64,000 nt of DNA from Sphingomonas glacialis (lineage in GTDB: Bacteria; Pseudomonadota; Alphaproteobacteria; Sphingomonadales; Sphingomonadaceae), in assembly GCF_014653575.1 (NCBI RefSeq), contig NZ_BNAQ01000006.1, forward strand, positions 62,001-126,000. Direction: 5' to 3'. Of the stretch, positions 61,891 through 64,000 are shown in pieces (within the stretch, counting starts at the first letter, position 1; each line of letters starts with the position of its first letter). A model generated the notes under the pieces. That model saw only the letters and a list, made by a program, of their open reading frames with translations, was not told the DNA's origin and did no database searches. The position numbers were made by a program, and so were the translations under genes.

Positions 61891-63105
61891 TCATTTGCGT
61901 CCCTTGACCCCGAGCATCGCGATGCCCCCAGCCAGCGACAAGGCGGCAAGCGTCAGCAGCAGCGGAGCGAAGGACTGCGGGGTCGCCAGCCCCCAGGCCA
62001 ATGCCGGCCCGATCAGCACTGGTGCCGTGTTCGACAGGTTGATCAGCCCCAGATCGCGTCCGCGCCGTCGTGGGTTTGGCAGCAATTGCATGACGAAGCC
62101 GATCTGCAGCGTCAGAAAGACCGACCAGCCGATTGAATACAGGCCGAAGCCGATCGCCGCGACGGCCCATCCCTGCGCGCCCGCCATCACCACCAGCCCC
62201 GTCGCATCGAGTAGCGCCGCCGCGACGAGGAAGGGCTTGCGGCGTCCGATCCGGTCCGACCAGCGGCCGAGCACGAGCGCGATCGGCAACGGCACGATAT
62301 TGGCGGCGAGGATCAGCCCGCCGACCTCTACCGGCACGGTGGCGCGCGCGGACGGCGCGACGAATTGCTCCATGAAGAACAGCAGGTAGGCAAACAGCAC
62401 ATTGCCCGCGATCTGGACGAGCAGTCGCGCAATCCAGGCAAGCCCGAGGTCGCGCGACGACGCCGCGACGGTCCGACCGCCGGGCTGCGCGGTCGGTCTG
62501 GCGGACGTCGCCAGCAGCGGGATCAGGCACAGCGTCGCGATCACCCCGATCGCCGCGAGGCGAAGCCCCAGTCCCGGCGCGGTCCAGGCGATCAACAGCG
62601 GGCCGATGGCCGCGGCAAACGGCTGCGCGGCGCCAAGCAAGCCGCTCATCACGCCCTTCTGCCGATCGAGGCTCTCCTCGGCCAGCAACGCGACGAGCGG
62701 CGCGAGCGCGGCGTTGAGCGCCACCTGAAACACCATCACCGCGACGACGAGCATTTCAGGCGTGCGCGCGACCGCGATGCCGGCGTACGAAGCGAGCGTC
62801 GCGATCAGCCCCGCCGCGATCCACGGCCGCCGCCCACCGCCGCGTTCGAGCGCGCGGTCGCTCAGCCAGCCGAAGACGATCCCCGACACGCTCGCCATCA
62901 CCGCCCCGGCGATCAGCGCCGTCGCGAGCACGCCGAACCGCGCGTCCCCCGCGATCTGCTCGACCCGCAGCGGCAGCAGCAGCGTCAGCAGCGGGAGATA
63001 GGCAATGACGCATCCGGCATAGCCGAGCGCACCCAGCACCGGAACCAACAGGGTCGATCGCGCGGCGCGGCGAGCGGAGAAGAAGCGGTCCTGATACACG
63101 GTCAT
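61891..63105 (-). CDS. MFS transporter
   Basis: A 404-residue major facilitator protein with about 12 helices, starting TLLVPVLGALGYAGCVIAYLPLLTLLLPL. The loop 2-3 motif A is GWLSDRALERGGGRRPW, and the second-half copy is LGRWSDRIGRRKP. The motif with the acidic Asp and basic residues resembles sugar or drug H+ symporters of the SET/Sph-type. The ATG at 63105 is the first that keeps the full helix set; the upstream extension has no homology-like composition. The LacI-type regulator lies 52 bp upstream in the same direction, so it is probably a regulated sugar exporter or importer. It is distinct from the broken ExuT-like gene. Confidence 0.85.
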   Translation of the reverse strand: MTVYQDRFFSARRAARSTLLVPVLGALGYAGCVIAYLPLLTLLLPLRVEQIAGDARFGVLATALIAGAVMASVSGIVFGWLSDRALERGGGRRPWIAAGLIATLASYAGIAVARTPEMLVVAVMVFQVALNAALAPLVALLAEESLDRQKGVMSGLLGAAQPFAAAIGPLLIAWTAPGLGLRLAAIGVIATLCLIPLLATSARPTAQPGGRTVAASSRDLGLAWIARLLVQIAGNVLFAYLLFFMEQFVAPSARATVPVEVGGLILAANIVPLPIALVLGRWSDRIGRRKPFLVAAALLDATGLVVMAGAQGWAVAAIGFGLYSIGWSVFLTLQIGFVMQLLPNPRRRGRDLGLINLSNTAPVLIGPALAWGLATPQSFAPLLLTLAALSLAGGIAMLGVKGRK

Positions 63106-63157
63106 ACGCGCGACGCTTAGGACGTAGCACCCGCCACGGCCAAGCGTTTGAACGCGG

Positions 63158-64000
63158 TCAGCGGCGCGGTGCGGTCGATTGCCGCAATTCGAGCTTCGCC
63201 GACACGATGATCGGCTGCTCGGGTGCCTCGCGTCCCGCAAGCTCGCCGATAATGAGTTCGACCGCGCGCGCGGCCAGATCGGCGATCGGCTGGTCGATCG
63301 CGGTGAGCGGCGGATGCGTGAAGCGGACGATCGGGGTGTTGTCGAAGCTGATCAGCGACACATCGTGCGGCACCGCGATCCCGCGCTCGCGGCACAGTTC
63401 GAGCGTGGCAAGCGACATCTGATCGTTGCTGGCGATGATTGCGGTCGCCGGCTCGGCCGCGTCGAGCAATGCCGCCGCTGCGGCCCGGCCCGACGCATAG
63501 CCGAAATCGCCACGCGCGAGCAGATCGTCGGCGAGCCCCGCCGCCGCCATCGCCGCGCGCCAGCCGTCGATGCGCCACCCGCTCAACGTGTATTCGGAAG
63601 GGCCGGCGATGAAGCCGATCCGCTGATGGCCAAGGGCAATCAGGTGCTTCGTCGCCAGCTGTGCCGCGCGCTCGTCATCCATCGTCAGCGCGAAACCCGC
63701 GCCTGCGCGCCGCGAGCCGATCCGCGCGAAGCTGATCCGCTGCGCCTCGAGCAAGTCGATGATCAGCGGATTTTCCGAATGCGGCGGCGTCAGGATGACG
63801 CCGTCGGGCTGGAGCGCGGCGATCGCCCCCATCAGCTCGCGCGCGATATGGTCGCTATGCGTGTCGACCAGCTCGACGATCATGCGATAGCCGTAGGTCG
63901 CGCAGGTCAGCATCCCGCCGAGCAGCATCTGGTCGACCCAGTCGGTTCCCTCCCGCGCGCGCCAGTCGGCAATCGTACGCTCGCGGTCGTTGAGCGCGAC
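63158..64000 (-). CDS. LacI-family transcriptional regulator (N-terminus cut by window edge)
   Basis: The 280 C-terminal residues of a LacI/GalR-type regulator are visible. The effector domain contains DGVILTPPHSENPLIIDLLE, DDERAAQLATKHLIALGHQRIGFIAGP, AIIASNDQMSLATLELCRERGIAVPHDVSLISFDNTPI and PLTAIDQPIADLAARAVELI, all standard for the family (sugar pocket plus dimer interface). The DNA-binding helix-turn-helix would lie beyond position 64000. The codon frame continues openly to the last base. It is followed by the MFS gene, which suggests control of a sugar transport unit. The sugar is unknown. Confidence 0.9.
   Translation of the reverse strand, partial: VALNDRERTIADWRAREGTDWVDQMLLGGMLTCATYGYRMIVELVDTHSDHIARELMGAIAALQPDGVILTPPHSENPLIIDLLEAQRISFARIGSRRAGAGFALTMDDERAAQLATKHLIALGHQRIGFIAGPSEYTLSGWRIDGWRAAMAAAGLADDLLARGDFGYASGRAAAAALLDAAEPATAIIASNDQMSLATLELCRERGIAVPHDVSLISFDNTPIVRFTHPPLTAIDQPIADLAARAVELIIGELAGREAPEQPIIVSAKLELRQSTAPRR

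Noticed and set aside
1..64000. tRNA, rRNA, CRISPR arrays, insertion sequences, prophage
   Set aside because: I saw no tRNA cloverleaf-like stretches, rRNA segments, regularly spaced repeats, transposase motifs or phage structural genes anywhere in the window.

Overview
The window looks like a chromosomal segment of a high-GC alphaproteobacterium, most likely a sphingomonad (Sphingomonas or a close relative). The evidence is the three large TonB-dependent receptors, many exported peptidases and glycosidases with Ala-rich signal peptides, the DUF485/ActP pair, a candidate GGAAC-N17-GTT (EcfG-type) promoter, and uniform GC-rich codon use that produces long antisense shadow frames. I saw no rRNA, tRNA, CRISPR array, insertion sequence or prophage. 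Both ends cut genes: an alpha/beta hydrolase on the left and a LacI-type regulator on the right.

Region 1 (1-5.9 kb) is an aromatic or heteroaromatic catabolic block on the minus strand: TonB-dependent receptor, FAD monooxygenase, type I extradiol dioxygenase and a C-C hydrolase. Next to it, on the plus strand, is a NodD-like LysR regulator. A perfect palindrome carrying ATC-N9-GAT sits in the AT-rich gap before the monooxygenase and is a natural LysR operator. The substrate is not known. Region 2 (6-8.8 kb) has a small glycine-zipper protein, a secreted M28 peptidase and a decayed reading frame.

Region 3 (8.8-21.3 kb) is a carbohydrate utilisation locus. It holds GH31 (minus strand) and then, on the plus strand, a TonB receptor, a secreted esterase, mannonate dehydratase UxuA, a GH2 glucuronidase-like enzyme and a GH3 glucosidase. 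The logic is import and trimming of a glucuronic-acid-bearing plant glycan or glycoside, followed by uronate catabolism. Region 4 (21.4-29.6 kb) has peptidases M3 and M20, then DUF2252, a nucleoside deaminase, a helix-hairpin-helix protein, a phospholipase D-like protein and a nitroreductase. Region 5 (29.8-41.5 kb) has HU, the acetate permease pair, an AttEFGH-like ABC export operon, a third TonB receptor, and a second M28 peptidase transcribed divergently from it.

Region 6 (41.5-58 kb) reads as an envelope and stress island: YihY-like protein (with the EcfG-type promoter), DUF808, AI-2E-type transporter, lipid kinase, MsrA, tandem universal stress protein, P-type ATPase, HNH protein, SLC13-type anion permease, a large hybrid histidine kinase and cardiolipin synthase. 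The kinase begins with a ParD-like ribbon-helix-helix domain, which is the most unusual architecture in the window. Directly behind it lies a frameshifted, truncated BLUF photoreceptor remnant. Region 7 (58-64 kb) has a frameshifted remnant of an ExuT-like MFS transporter, an SGNH hydrolase, a PAS-GGDEF diguanylate cyclase, an intact MFS transporter and the partial LacI regulator. The last two are probably a sugar-uptake unit.

Start codons were chosen from visible Shine-Dalgarno sequences, signal peptides and conserved N-termini. Residue positions refer to those starts.
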